Source: Incurvaria masculella
Taxonomy: Eukaryota; Arthropoda; Insecta; Lepidoptera; Incurvariidae
Direction of reading: 5' to 3'
NCBI GenBank assembly: GCA_946894095.1
Contig: OX335644.1
Coordinates: forward strand, 10,273,595 to 10,337,594
Length of the DNA: 64,000 bases
Part shown: one piece after another, positions 1-12,760 of the stretch
Position numbering within the stretch: the stretch's first letter is position 1
How the letters are laid out: each line of letters starts with the position of its first letter
Program-made: the position numbers and the translations under genes
The notes under the pieces: generated by a model
Database searches by the model: none
What the model saw: only the letters and a program-made list of their open reading frames with translations
What the model was told of the DNA's origin: nothing

Positions 1-172
1 TTATTCCTAGTTGATTTTTAGGTATTTTTATGTGGAAAATATGTTAGGTATATTATGTTTTATTCTAGATAATAGTTTTAATTTTGTAATTAATAAAATA
101 AATGACGTTATCCAAGTGTAACACAGTGTACCTAAGGACGAATAAAGAATTGAATTGAATTGAAAAAAAATG
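1..172 (+). mobile_element. LINE 3' tail with (GAATT)n end
   Basis: Ends AAGGACGAATAAAGAATTG followed by repeated AATTG. The same tail occurs reversed at 17800-18145 (starting CAATTC repeats, CTTTATTCGTCCTTAGG). Typical 3' end of a LINE with microsatellite tail; no coding part is present in the window. Confidence 0.6.
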
Positions 173-345
173 ATTTGAATGGACGGTCAAAGTAGCAATG
201 AAAAATTCTGCGTGTTTTTCATCCAGTTCAATGCCTTGGATGACACTAGCAAGTATTTCTTACGGGCTGCGATGTTGGGCTGATAACACGACGGTGGGTT
301 CTGGGTATTAGCCATCCATTTCCAATTGTCAAGGAATAAACATGT
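173..345 (+). mobile_element. SINE-like family, partial copy
   Basis: Similar to copies at 62205-62400 and 43815-44250 (CCAGTTCA..., GGTGGGTTCTGGGTATTAGCC). Lies just upstream of gene A; promoter motifs of gene A could not be separated from repeat sequence. Confidence 0.45.
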
Positions 346-630
346 TGCAATATCGGCTAAGAAAGAAAGTGGTGAATTCCCCGGTATTCAAACATGTGGT
401 CTTAGTACAAAAGACGTAGTAACGTCTGCGGTAAAAGCCTGCACTTACGGCTATATCATGTGGTACGTCTAGATATTTTCTACGTCACGTAACGATAACC
501 AAATTACTTATCTTGAAATCGCAGCATTATCGGTTATTGTGACATCTCGCAGCATATTGGTAGCGCGAGCGCAGGTGAGAAGTTCAACAGACGCCTCCTG
601 CAGGATAAGAGAAATAAATACATTTCAAAT

Positions 631-3600
631 ATGGGTGATCCATCCAAACACGATTCCGAGAAGGACCCGGCGAAACAGCGTATGTATATTTATTTTTCGG
701 CTGTAATTTTCTTTGTGGCAGTTTCAAAATTGACTGCTGACAAAAAATTACTAATTATGGAAACCTGTTTATTTTGCATGTTTTTTTATTATTCTTCCAC
801 AAACAGCTGTAATTAGTTACAAAATAAATGTTTACTTTTGAAAAATACATATAAATTATTGAAATAGAAATTGTAAACAAAAGTACAGTCATATTTTTTC
901 GCTTTCAGTTACACAGCACATTTTCACAGCAGGCCGCTCGGCGCTTACCCCTTGATTGTCCTGTTTTTGGTTTTAGCGGGCGCGCGGAAGCGAGTTTTAA
1001 TTCCATAATTTCAGTAATAAATCCAATCGGAGTTTTCTTAAAATGAGTTACTTTATTGCGGAGTTTGAGATTTGGAGCCCAAGTTCGTAAAATGATAAAT
1101 AACTCGAAAATAAAATTAATGAGGGAACCGTCTTTTTACTATTTTGAAATGTTTTTATGTGCACCTTTTATTTGAGACCAACAATATCACAATCCATCAA
1201 ACATTTATAATGTTAAGTAAATATCACTTTTCGTAACAAGCAAGTACGTCGCTTTTTCTAAGGAATTTGATATGTATGCGTGTATAATATATTCCATCTA
1301 GGACTGGCCTGGCCTGGCAATAGCAGGTGGCTAAATTGGAAAACTTAATACTCGCGAATGGTATGTTATGCTGGTACTGGTCCAGCCTTGTAAATTCGTA
1401 AAGCAGTTCTTTTTACAGGTCTATTTAATTAATTATTGTATCCTTGCTCACGGTCGATTATACATACATATATTTATATTGAATGAATGAATGAATGAAT
1501 AAAATATTTATTGTGCAATAGAAAACAAATATAATATAAATATAATAATTATAAGAACAATTCGAAGCAACAACAAAATTGCACAAATACGGACTTATCA
1601 CTAGGAGTGATTTATTCCAGTCAACCTTTGGGGTGATGAGGAGAGACAATATTATAAGGCAAGGTTGTTTTTGTTCAATAAAACACAAAATATGACGGCT
1701 CTACAGCAAAAATGAGAGCGCGTTGCCTGGCAAGGAAGTGCACCCGGCCGTCCTCAAGTTTTTTTTATGCAACCTGACACGCATAGCTAATAACACAGAA
1801 CTACCGTTATGATATTATCAAATAAATCAAAACTTACAGACGTAGCTCTCAGTTAGTATATGTTTAATATTATGTTAATGAGTATTATGTGAAAAATTTC
1901 AGAAAAATATTCCTTAATTTGACTGAGGAAACAGGCACGAGCCACTTGATCCTTTTAAGCCGACCGGTCAAGTTAGTCCTTGCTAGGTTTTGCGACGATA
2001 GTAGGAATAGCGGCTCACTTTGGTGTAATGTAATGGTTGGCTATTGGGATCGCTATATCCTGCGAATAACCGGAAGAGTAAAGAAAGCTCCGCTTTGGCA
2101 CCACCAACCACAGCTCGGTTTAGCTGTGGTTGGCAATTGTTTTATCTTGCTTATTGTCTATTATGTTTTAGTGTTAGTCGCCTTTGAATGCATTTAGTTT
2201 TGGAATGTATTAAAGATATTGAAAAGACGACGTTTTTACTTTGGAAAAGAACCAGTTTTACTGGCCTATATTTCCTCTTAGGGTGTTATGGAATAATCGT
2301 CTATAATATGTAAATATCTTTTATACTCGATATTGTGGCTTAGTTGACAGCGACTAAGCTCACCGATATTGAAGACACCGGATCCATCGGTGAGCAGGAT
2401 TCATCTGTAAGTTGAATTTGAAGTTGAGTTCGCAATTGACTATTATTGCTTAAATTCGAGCAGATGTGGAGGGAAGCGGTTACGGTATACGCCACGTACA
2501 ATGCGTAGCGCTGTTTTTCGCCATGCTACTGGCGTTCGCCTTGAGAGTCAACATGAGCGTAGCCATTGTGTCCATGACAGACCCGAACGGCCAAGACGTG
2601 AGTATAAGGAATTCATATTACATATTTTTTCACACATAGTGAAGTATACTTACCTTCTTTGATATTAAAATTGTATGGTATTGTAAGATACATGAGACGG
2701 CATAAGCATAATTACTTGTGGAATGTAATGATTTTTCAATTATTCCAGACATTCGACTGGAGTATTCAGACACAGAGCGTGATTCTATCTTCATTCTTCT
2801 GGGGCTACATAATACTCCAGATACCAGCGGGAGTGATGTCAGCCAAGTTTGGGGGGAAGGTGCTCATATTGATTGCCATGAGTGTGAACACTCTCGCGAC
2901 ATTGGTGATACCTACTGGTGCATATTACGTAAGTGGTTTCATGTATTTGTTAGGATTAATATTGCCAACAAAATTTTATTAAAAAAAGAGTGAGATAAGG
3001 ATGTTTAGATGCCTTGTTCAGAGACGAAAGAATGACAAACCTTATGGAGCTGTCATGGGTTCATAAATTATGTGCCCGGCGGATCAAGGTAAACTGAAAA
3101 AAACTAAAAACTAAACGCATAGTTATATCACTCGTAAAAGCACTAATTCGAACAAAAGTATGAAGCATCAAGAGAAAGAAAGAAAGAAAGAACGACATTC
3201 TTTATTTTGTAAATTACAAAAAAAAATACACAGAACAATTAAATCTCAGTCAGTTAGTCAGTCAGTCAGCGTATTTGCTAACATCTTTAAAACATATAAA
3301 CTAATACATATACATACAATTATGCATGGATAATTGACATTTAAATGACAGATCTCACGGATGAACTAACGGATCAGCCATTTCTAAATAATATTCTATC
3401 TTGTTATTTTTTGAACGCATATATGTTTGGAGAGGTTTAGATAGAGGAATATTTAAACCTGGTAACTGGTAGTTGTATAGACTCTAGCATTACCAAGTGG
3501 ATGGATAACGAATCAATAGATGTTACGTCTGTAGAAGTGTCCTATGATAAAATTGTTAAGCATTCTATCATTGATTTCTGGCTATCCCTCCTCTCCTGGA

Positions 3601-6600
3601 GGCACAGCAGAACTTACGTTCAAAAAATGATTTAGATCTCTGCTGACGTTATTATCTACATCCCCGTAATAATGATTGCCAACTTGGTTGTCATAATTGC
3701 GAGTTTTTTTTATTGTGTAGATAGATGCATCCTATCCTTTTATCCTGTCTCATATCTCTTTGGAGATAAGTGAGAAGAAAAATAATGCTCTTACATGCAG
3801 CACTAACGAATAAACTGTAAGATACTTTAGTGTAACTGTCGAGGAACAGGTTCTGTGTTCACAAATGGTCACGAAAATGTATTTACTGCTGTTGTTATCA
3901 ATGGAAAATACCGGTAATATTAAGATTATCAAAATTGAACAAATGCAGCATCTCACATGTCAATGACAATCAAAACCTTTTGACATATTCGATGATTGAT
4001 GTCTCATGACCCTCGTACTGAAGATAAGAAAAAAAAATCACGCAAATGACTATATGATTTTTGAGATAACCGCATTGACGTAGAAATAGTACACCTCTTA
4101 TCTCGTATCACGTAATCGTAAAAGTAATAACTAGGTCAATGAAACAATACAACTTTTTATTTCCAAGTACTCTCTAATTTTATAAGCGGCTGTTCACAAA
4201 ACTCCATATCGAGATCCTCTTAACAAAACTTGTCCATTTTACTATTTCTTAATATTTTCATGTTATTTTCACTATGCAAACCAATAAAATGTGTATTTTT
4301 AGGGAGGATGGCAAGCGCTATGCGCGTGTCGAGTTCTTCAGGGTCTCACCCAAGGGTTCGTGTATCCTTCGGTGCATTATTTGTTAGGAAAATGGGTTCC
4401 ACTTGAAGAACAGGGACGCATGAGCGCACTTATATACGCAGGTTCGTATTTTGTTTTATTTGTATTATGTATATGTTTTAACTTTAATAAAATCACAATT
4501 AAAAAAATGGAGGAATTCCTTTCAATTCAATTCGTTTATTTAAACTTTTGTTAGTCAAACCACACTAAGTTACGTAAAATACTAATACATCCACGGATTC
4601 AATCAACTAAGTCAAGAAAAACCCGCAATGAAACTGCACTGATTTATATACCTTTTCCGTCCACAATAATGATTTGCACAAAAAGATCTAAATGCTGCTG
4701 CCAATGTTTTTGCAAGAACATTTTAAGACAAAGAACAAAAGAAACAGCAACCCTCAGTTTAAATGGTATGGAACCTGACATGGATGGCAAATTCCACACA
4801 ATTACCATCATGACATTATCCCAATACAACACATCTGCGAAGGAATTAGGTGCCATGCCAGGGCCTTTCCTTTATGAGCACGACTACAATGAACTGGATC
4901 GAAAACGCGGACAGTTTTTCATTGCTTTTTCGGCCATCTTTTTAACCAGTGCGATGGGAAAGGGATCAACAGTTTTTCATAGATTCATTAACGGAATGCA
5001 CTTATATACTCAGAAAAATAAAGAAAGTGGTGGATGAACGGAGCCAAGAAGGCAAGAGTCGCTCGATATGAGGTACGAGTACTATTAATAAATGTTGGTG
5101 TTTCAGGAGCCAACATGGGTACAGCCCTGCAGATGATAGTGTCAGGGTACATCGCCAGTGCTTGGGGCTGGCAGGCCATATTCTACGCGACTGCGTGCCT
5201 GTCGGCGCTATGGACAGTGGTGTACTGGTGGATCGGCTCCAATAATCCTCAAGAATCCAAAATGATATCCGCTGAAGAGCGCTCGTACATCCAAACTTCT
5301 TTGGGGCACGTCGGAGGGCATGTGGTCAGTATGTATGCCGTGTCGTCTTTTACTTGGAAATTTTAACAACAGGAGCCGAGGGAGAATTTGTCGAGGACCT
5401 CAGCTAGTGCGTGATGAACACCTAACACCACTGCACAGCTTCCGCCGGGGGCCGGAGCGAGCCGTGGCTCATTCCTACCGCGCCGCCCTTCTCCATTTTG
5501 TATTACATTCGAAAATTCGAGAGTACAACCGATATTCCTGTTATTTTTTTAATTTCCAGCGCCATCACGAAGTAATTAACTATTATGTCTGCTTCAGAGA
5601 CATCCTACCCCGTGGCGGTCAGTGTTCACGTCGCTGCCGTTCTTGGCGCTCATCGTTGTGCACTGCGGCCAGAACTGGGGCTATTACACTCTGCTCACGG
5701 AGATACCTTCGTACATGAAGCAAGTGATCGGAGTCGACATAAAAGCGGTGAGCTAATTTGTGTAGTATAAGGTCTGTTGAAGTAATTTTAGGAATCTGTG
5801 GAATAGACCAACAGTTTATTTGGTAAAATTACCTGTCGATCTTTACAAAGGACCAATTTACCATGTTTCAGACTGGCACACTTTCAGCCCTGCCATATAT
5901 AGGGCAGTACCTCATGAGTTTCCCGTTGGGCTACTTGGCTGACTTAGCCGTTCGCAGGGATTGGTTGAGCGTGACCGCGGTGAGAAAAATTTCCAATTGC
6001 ATTGGTGAGTTTGAAACTTATTTTTTTTTACTGGTTTATTTGAATTACAACTTAAAACAAGCTCAGATTTTCAAGGAACATTAATTTCGTCATCGTTTTA
6101 TTACAACCGCAATCGAATTAAATAATTGATCGTAAAAGGTAAATATCAAAACAGTTGTCTTAAAAAAAAACAGTTCAGAAAGCAAGAAAGTTTGTCCTGA
6201 AACATTACAATGTTCCTAACATTATTTTGCCATTATTGTCTTGCATCGTTAGATATAGAGCCTACTGGTACCGAATACTAACGACTTTGGCCAATATTAC
6301 TAATGTGTGCTAGCATAAAATAATTCTTCAGTAGATTATTAATATGTGCTAATCACTATCACTATCATCACTATAGTATAAAACAAAGTCGCTTTCTCTG
6401 TCCCTATATCCCAATATACCCATGAATGCTTAAATCTTTAAAACTACGCAAAGGATTTTGATGCGTTTTTTTTAATAGATAGAGTGATTAAAGAGGAAGG
6501 TTTACATGTATAACAACATCCATTAAATAGTGGAGAAATACTGTTATTTTTGAGGTTTCCAATGTGATGTAGTAATAAATTACATTTTTTCCGCTTACAT

Positions 6601-9600
6601 TGCAAACGCGGGCTGAATCCTACGAGATTTATCAAAATAATGTACTAAGTATTGTACACATTGAAAAAGTCTACAGAAAACTCCGCGATGGTATATGTCT
6701 ATCTCTTATGGATATACCACAATAACATTTTTTTGTCATTAACTTTTTACGACAAATAATAGCTAATTTTCGAAACGATTTTAACCAATACAGCATTAAT
6801 CCTTATCCAATTAAATACCTTAAATACATTGTTGATTTAATATAGATTTATACGGCCCTTTACATCATATGATTTAAATGAATATTTTCGAAGATATTAC
6901 AGATTTAAAAATTGCGGGACGTAGCGTTTGGGGCAGTACCGGCCGGCCAGGGCGGCGCCGGCGTGGCGGGAGCGTGCCTATAAATAGTGCGTCGGAGGCC
7001 GACTTTGCACTTTGAATTTAGCAGCGATCAGACGCGTTTATTATCGAAACTCTATAATATCTAATAATAATCTAATAATAATATCTAAGTTTTTTTCAAT
7101 TTCAAATATTTCAGTGTAGGAACTCTCCGTAAAAAGGGTTTATTTGTGCATCATTGTGTCAAAATAATATTTTTTTAAACGATATTTTGCCCGTGCAAAG
7201 CCGGGACGGGCTGCTAGTAGAAAATAAATGCTTCCGTAGGTTATTTGTCTGTGCTAGCATAAAATATATGCTTCAGTAGGCTATTAATGTGTGCTAGTAT
7301 ATGTTTTTTTCAGTAGATTATATTAATCTGCGGTAGTGTAAAATAAATACTTTAGTAGATTATTAATCTCTTCTAGTAATAAATAGTAGATTATGAAGTG
7401 TGTTAGTATAAAAAAATGCTTCGGTAGGTTATTAATCTGTGCTAGTGTGCAACTTCCAGGTTGTAAACGACAGTACGATCATTTTTTTCAACTACTTACG
7501 TAATATAGTATATTGAGTAATTTTTTCATGTTTTTTTTTTAATTTTTGAATACGTGAAAATGCCTTCAAAATATTTCCATTTTAAATGTATGATTTGAAT
7601 TTACTCTATCTACAAATTTACTATCTCGTAAATTCCTGATCTGTTTTAATAACGTTTTCACTATTTAAGATAACACTTCGAAAACTCCATAAGCTTAAAA
7701 AAGGACTGGACGCGGTCGTTTACTCACTGTATGCATGTGACGGAAAAACCTCCACAAATCTTGTCGATCGACAGCTCACTGGGGCCCCGCGGCGGCGCTG
7801 GTGGGGCTGTCGTACGCTCCGGCCGGGAACCTCGTCGTCGCGGTCGTCCTCATCACCATCACCGTGGCGCTCAACGCCGGCCAGTACACCGGATACATGG
7901 TCTGTGCTCTCTTCCTCAAGTGCATGCTCAACTCTTCTTGTGCTGTGTTCACAACGACTTCTCATATCATGCAGTCCATTTGAGAAATAGTGGAAATATA
8001 TGTGGAAATATTGTACGAAGTAAGCATAAATTGGTATCGCAAGTTATTAAGCAAGATTCTTTACCAATCGACCGGTATAGTTTTTGCATTCCCCCAAAAA
8101 TCCATAGGCTTCGTCAGGGTCCTCTTAGTTGAGAGTCTTCCATATGTCTTGTGTCACGCTTTATGCAAAAAAACCGTGTATCTTGTTGATTGTAGAAGTC
8201 AGCTTACCGTGGACTACTACTACTAATTGTGCGCTACTCGTGTACGTAGATGACATTATTATGGATATCTCAAATGTTGTAGCACAATTTAATTTAGGAA
8301 ATAAACATAAGATACTACAAACGATGTTACATTGAATGGCGGGCAAGTGGGTGGCATTGATGCAGGGCGGACTGTTGACGTTCAAGCGTCTAGGATAGTA
8401 GTAATGTGTCGCTATCTCCGTTGGGACATCACACCTAACAAAATAATGAATTTTAAAATTATTTAATTTTTTAACATAATCCTTCGAATATGTCGACCAT
8501 ACGACAGTAATCGCCGTTTCACACATATAACAGCAACATTGTTATAATGTACTTAACTCTGTACAGTTATTGTAATATCTTGTATTAGGTTACCTTTAGT
8601 TACCGTTGTTCTATTTGGTAAAAAAGTTTCGTTGATTGCAGCTGGTGCACATCGATATGGCACCGAACTTTGCCGGCCAACTGATGGGTATCACTAATTG
8701 CTTGGCCAACATCGTGTCTATAGTTGCACCGCTCGCTGTTGGACTAATTTTGGAAGATGAGGTACGTTAAAAGTTTTGATATATACATATATTTATATTT
8801 ATAATATGGATATTATAATTATTGTATTCAAAGTTACATTCACAAACAGATTTTAACGCTGGTAGATTGTGTCGGCAGTAAAGGCATAATCGTGTGTGCT
8901 GGTCAGGCTCCATGAATTGAGAGCCTACATTTTAAAATTGAAAAGCCCATTATTTACCTACAAAAATGTCGCGCAGCTACCCTCAGGAGAAACCTGTTTT
9001 TTACATCCAAACCTGTCACATCTTTTTTTTTATTTTCTTTTGAATTATATAGTAGCTAGTTTTCTATGTTTTCATAAATTAGACTTTCTCGTAAATGGCT
9101 GAGTTAAAATGAGTTTGTGTTTGCATACTTTTTAATTCAAAATGTTTCAACTTAAGCATTTAAAATTCCAATAAATAAAAAACTTAAAAACGTAATGGAC
9201 TCGTAATTTAAACGAAATATCTTTAGAAATGGAATAGGAAATAGCTTTCTTCTCTTTTTATATGGGCCGATGCCAAATACTTCGGTATTTACACTCCAAA
9301 AAAAATTCGGGCTTCTCGTGAAGTACATTCACCCTATTGCCGCCTTGAGGCGACTCATTAAAAATGATATCTTCACATTACGCCGGTATCGACTCTGCAA
9401 CCCGTCCTAGTCTTGCTTCAAATTTTCTATATTTTCTTGGAACATACAGTCCTATAAAAATTTGAAGAACAGCACTGGGTTATTTGATACAGTTGGTGAA
9501 CATCTCTGTCTATGTTGTCTTTAATCAAATATTGCTTAGGTGAACTAGCTATATTTGAGCAAGGCTACAATAAACTGGACTAAAGGCCTGAACAATGGTC

Positions 9601-10914
9601 ACAGGCGCTTTGGCGATCTTTTATACAATACGATTTCGCAGATGATCTAATAGTTCACTGGTACGAAACTCGATGTGGATGTCTCTAGAATCGATTAGGA
9701 GGCACTCAATAATTTGGTGTTTTTATAATTTTGAATAAACATTATTAATAATACTATAGTTGTTGTAAATTTTGTTCTTAAAATTTTAATTTAATATACC
9801 ATGGGCATTTTAAGAGAAAGGCTCGTAAAGCTAAAGTAAAAATGCTTACCATCGCATTATCTTCTTAATAACAATAATTTATACTATTTTAATAATACCG
9901 TTAGATGGCGCTATTTTTATAGCGCCATCTGCCGCTCCATAAATTTGAATGTATACATTTTCTAATAAAACAAAACCTGAACGAACGAACTAAACACGAA
10001 CCTGAAATTGTTAAATATAATTTTGCCGTAACATAGCTATTAGATTTAATGCCTCAAACCATTCTTTGTGTAAAGAAGAAATTTTGTAAAGACTGTGGAA
10101 CCTCCGTTGAATCGAATTTTGTGCATTCACCTTTTTCTTCTTCATATAACCCGACCTGGGTATTTATTTTATTTGGTACTCGCATGCGGGTGTCTGGTCG
10201 GTTGATCACAATTAAACATTCCTTGAGTAACATTCCGTCGCGTGTTTTCAGACGAGCGCTGCGCAGTGGCGGACTGTCTTCTTCGTGGCTTCGGGAATAT
10301 ATATTGTAGGTAATCTGTTCTTCGTGCTGTTCGGGACAAGCAAGAGACAAGCCTGGAACGAGCCAAAATCTAAACGGAATGATAATGGAGGTATAAACTT
10401 AGCTGTAAATACATCATAACGTGCTCCTAACATCTTATCTTATACATTAGATTAGATCAGTTCATTTGGTTCCGATAGTGACATCAGTATTTTAATTGTC
10501 ATAAAAGTTACTTCATGGGTCAGAAAATTTAAAACTATATGCCCCATTCCCTACTCATTAAGATGGAAGTGTTCGCATTTGCGTTCACATCGCATTGAAT
10601 GAAAGATGTGGACAAACGAACATTGATTTTAAAATAAAAAAGACATCAAGTATATAGATAAAAAAATTGTATATTTGATTGTTTTTAATTCCCTTGCATA
10701 CGCCGCTTTTATAATTTGGACTTTGAGCCAAGATTACAGTATATGTTCTTCATTCAAGCTCTATTTCCTCAATGGTTTTATCCAGTTTACCCAACAACCA
10801 CGAAAACGAGTTGTGCTTTACATATATGTAAATATGTTAAAAGTAAATTTTCTAATCTTTTTTTCTATTTCAGAGTCCGGCACTACTGAACCTACCAACG
10901 ATAAATCTAATTAG
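631..10914 (+). CDS. Gene A: SLC17-family MFS transporter (putative inorganic phosphate cotransporter / sialin-like), complete, 11 exons, 475 aa
   Basis: Exons: 631-679, 2464-2597, 2749-2928, 4303-4441, 5107-5324, 5598-5747, 5872-6004, 7775-7899, 8642-8761, 10252-10390, 10874-10914 (TAG). They join in frame to 1428 nt, every intron being GT..AG. Family hallmarks seen: RVNMSVAIVSMTD after TM1 (about aa 40-52), SVILSSFFWGYIILQIPAG at TM2, FGGK, and RVLQGLTQGFVYPSVH at TM4. Exon content suggests 12 helices: TM1 exon 2, TM2-3 exon 3, TM4 exon 4, TM5-6 exon 5, TM7 exon 6, TM8 exon 7, TM9-10 exon 8, TM11 exon 9, TM12 exon 10. The family moves organic anions or phosphate with Na+ or H+ across plasma or lysosomal membranes; the substrate here cannot be read from sequence. 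The length is normal for the family. The start is the first ATG of an open exon in the right phase. Exon 2 has a GAGCAG tandem acceptor. A poly(A) signal AATAAA lies at 10968-10973. Confidence 0.9.
1482..1690 (-). mobile_element. LINE 3' fragment with (ATTC)n tail in intron 1 of gene A
   Basis: Begins with GAATGAATGAATGAATGAAT then AAAATATTTATTGTGCAATAG, and contains a TTCCAGTCAACC motif common near the 3' ends of lepidopteran LINEs. The rest of intron 1 (680-2463) shows nothing recognisable. Confidence 0.5.
3165..3420 (-). mobile_element. LINE-like 3' tail with (GAAA)n in intron 3 of gene A
   Basis: A GAAAGAAAGAAAGAAAG run followed by CATTCTTTATTTTG and a (CAGT)n run. Likely the reversed 3' tail of a retroelement. 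The rest of the intron (2929-4302) is AT-rich without recognisable content. Confidence 0.35.
4515..4640 (-). mobile_element. LINE-like 3' tail with (TTCAA)n in intron 4 of gene A
   Basis: TTTCAATTCAATTCGTTTATT at the start, the same tail style as at 1-172 but a different body. Confidence 0.35.
4735..5045 (-). mobile_element. SINE-like family copy in intron 4 of gene A
   Basis: Shares CTACAATGAACTGGATCGAAA, CGGACAGTTTTTCATTGC and the GAAAGTGGTGGATGAACG end with copies at 39170-39512 and 53915-54150. Ends only about 60 bp before exon 5. Confidence 0.5.
6368..7217 (+). mobile_element. Non-autonomous Helitron inside a minisatellite in intron 7 of gene A
   Basis: The 5' end is TCACTATAGTATAAAAC preceded by A (6367). 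The 3' end is a GC-rich hairpin, GCCCGTGCAAAGCCGGGACGGGC, closely followed by CTAG (7214-7217) and then T. This is the A^T insertion and TC..CTRR terminal pattern of Helitrons. No Rep/helicase is encoded. Internally at about 6917-7045 it carries a GC-rich block followed by TATAAATA (6979-6986). Minisatellite units flank both ends. Confidence 0.75.
7218..7447 (+). repeat. Minisatellite, unit about 45 bp
   Basis: About five imperfect units of the type TGTGCTAGTATAAAATAAAT then GCTTCAGTAGGTTATTAATC. A partial unit lies at about 6303-6355 on the other side of the Helitron at 6368-7217, so the element interrupts the array. Confidence 0.6.
9545..9730 (-). mobile_element. Degenerate SINE-like copy in intron 9 of gene A
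   Basis: Weak match to the family (CTACAATAAACTGGACTAAA, CGCTTTGGCGATCTTTT). The rest of the 8762-10251 intron holds nothing recognised apart from the hairpin at 9903. Confidence 0.3.
9903..9930. repeat. Perfect 11-bp hairpin
   Basis: AGATGGCGCTA, loop TTTTTA, then TAGCGCCATCT, in intron 9 of gene A. Probably the core of a small inverted-repeat element; function unknown. Confidence 0.5.
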
Positions 10915-11865
10915 ACCTAATTTATGTGTACATATCTTTAATATATAAGGCCGCCTTGCAAATATAAAATAAAGGTCTACTAAATTAAAAGGAAATCTTT
11001 CTTAATTTATTTTTATTTGTATTGGTAGTTTAGTATTTTTTTTTAATTTTCCGTGCAATTCCTCGCTTGAAACAATACAATTAGCATATCAACTATAATT
11101 CGTTTCTAACCAACCAATATCCGACTCAGTGAGATTTCAATCTAACTGAGTTAGAAATTGGTATAAATGGATATTCCAGCATGGAGAATATTATTTTTTC
11201 GCCACCTTTTGGAAAGTTTCTTTTTATGGTTCTTAGCTACAGTTGGACCCGGTAGGCTGGTGCTGTTGTGGAGGTCCAGACATTTTTTTTTAACTAACCC
11301 TGCGAGTATCACGCTTGCGATGGTCTCTGAATACGTTTTATAGGACTCAGTTCAGTTCAGGATTGGCCCGAGCGAAGCCGGGAACATAAGCTAGTTATGA
11401 ATATTTCCTAATAATTTATACTGGAAAGGAATTAAACCAATCTTAGGTATAATGTAGTGACAATAAAGAAGGACGAATTAATGTGATTATATCGTAAAGT
11501 TAATATGGAACTAATATTCCCCAAAATAAAAGTTGCAGTGCGTCTTATTCCATTTTAATTAATCGTATGTACTTTAAATGAAATACTTAACCTCGTAGTT
11601 AACATAAAAGTGTTCTTACCTTATCGCAGTAAACATTAAACATAATTAAATGACGTTTGATTTTTCTCTTGCTCGTTCAGCGACCCCCATCTCTGTAATA
11701 AAGAAATATTTTTTTTAGAGAGGCCAGAATATAATTAAAATTTTTGTCATCTTAGCAGACGAAACTCGCTAATGTTTACTTTGAGGGTTTTTTTTCTTCA
11801 GCTTCTTATAAAATGTAAACTTTCAAATACAACAAAAACATTTTTTCAGGAAGATTTAAACATCA
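10915..11865. other. Convergent intergenic region between genes A and B
   Basis: Contains the poly(A) signal of gene A (10968-10973) and a Helitron-like 3' terminus ending 11394. I looked for a minus-strand terminal exon for gene B here and found no convincing one. Confidence 0.5.
11340..11394 (+). mobile_element. Helitron-like 3' terminus
   Basis: GGCCCGAGCGAAGCCGGG hairpin followed by ACATAAG and CTAG (11391-11394), then T. The 5' end was not located. Lies between the convergent genes A and B. Confidence 0.45.
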
Positions 11866-12734
11866 TCTATACTAATAATAAATCTGTAAGGGGTGTTCAT
11901 GGAATAGTATTGTTTTTCTTAGATACTTCGTTTGTAGACTTTATGTATGATCCTAAAACTAAATTGACGATTTTTAGAAATCAGTTCTGTATGTATGTAT
12001 GTATGTATGTTCCTCTCTTACACCGATTATCCGAATTAGATGAAACTTAGTACACGTACATTTAACTACCCGGGAATTAGGATAGGATAAATAAGATTTA
12101 TAATACTTATATAGATAAGGACTTCTTGGCATCACACTAAATCGCCAGAGGTGCGACCAATGGAATAAAAAAATTATTACTTGAGAGCCAATTACTCGAT
12201 TTAGATGCGGATTGTATCTACGTCTAGCCTGATTCTACTCAAAACTTATAACGCTTCATTACCAGAGGGGTGAGAAGTGAGTGTTAAATTCTTATAACTT
12301 GCGAACCACTTACCCGATGTATATGCGTATTTTATCAACGTAAAGTATCTCTGGGAGCAGTTAGGTCCGGGATGGGTTACCGTTTTCGATGTTGAGGCTG
12401 GCCGTGGGTTGTAGTCCACGAAAAACTTACCTACGTTACACGTTACTTACTTACTAGGCAAGCAATGTAGCAGTGCAAGTGCGGAAAGGTTCTGGCGGCA
12501 AATGCTTTTTTTTTAAATAGCCACTAAATGTCAACGAAGCTCTAAATGTGAATTATTGGATGTTTCTCATTAAATAATGTTATTTTGGCTCAAACGATGT
12601 TTATCAAATTTGGAAGATGGATACATTGTTCTGGACCAGTTTGACCCTATTTTGGACCAGCCATGTAGGCTAATTTTTATCCATGAAATAATTTAGCCGA
12701 CACTTAACCGAGAGGAGCCGGGTACCGCAGCTAG
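11866..12734 (+). mobile_element. Non-autonomous Helitron abutting the 3' end of gene B
   Basis: Starts TCTATACTAATAATAAA after A (11865) and ends with a GAGGAGCCGGG-type terminus and CTAG (12731-12734) followed by T. A short (ATGT)n run lies at about 11991-12010. There is no coding capacity. The end lies 26 bp from the stop codon of gene B (12761), so the 3' UTR of that minus-strand gene must run into this element. Confidence 0.7.
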
Positions 12735-12760
12735 TGAATAATATAAATTAAAGAATATTC

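Noticed and set aside
7731..8132. 133-codon plus-strand frame
   Set aside because: Out-of-frame reading of gene A exon 8 extended into intron.
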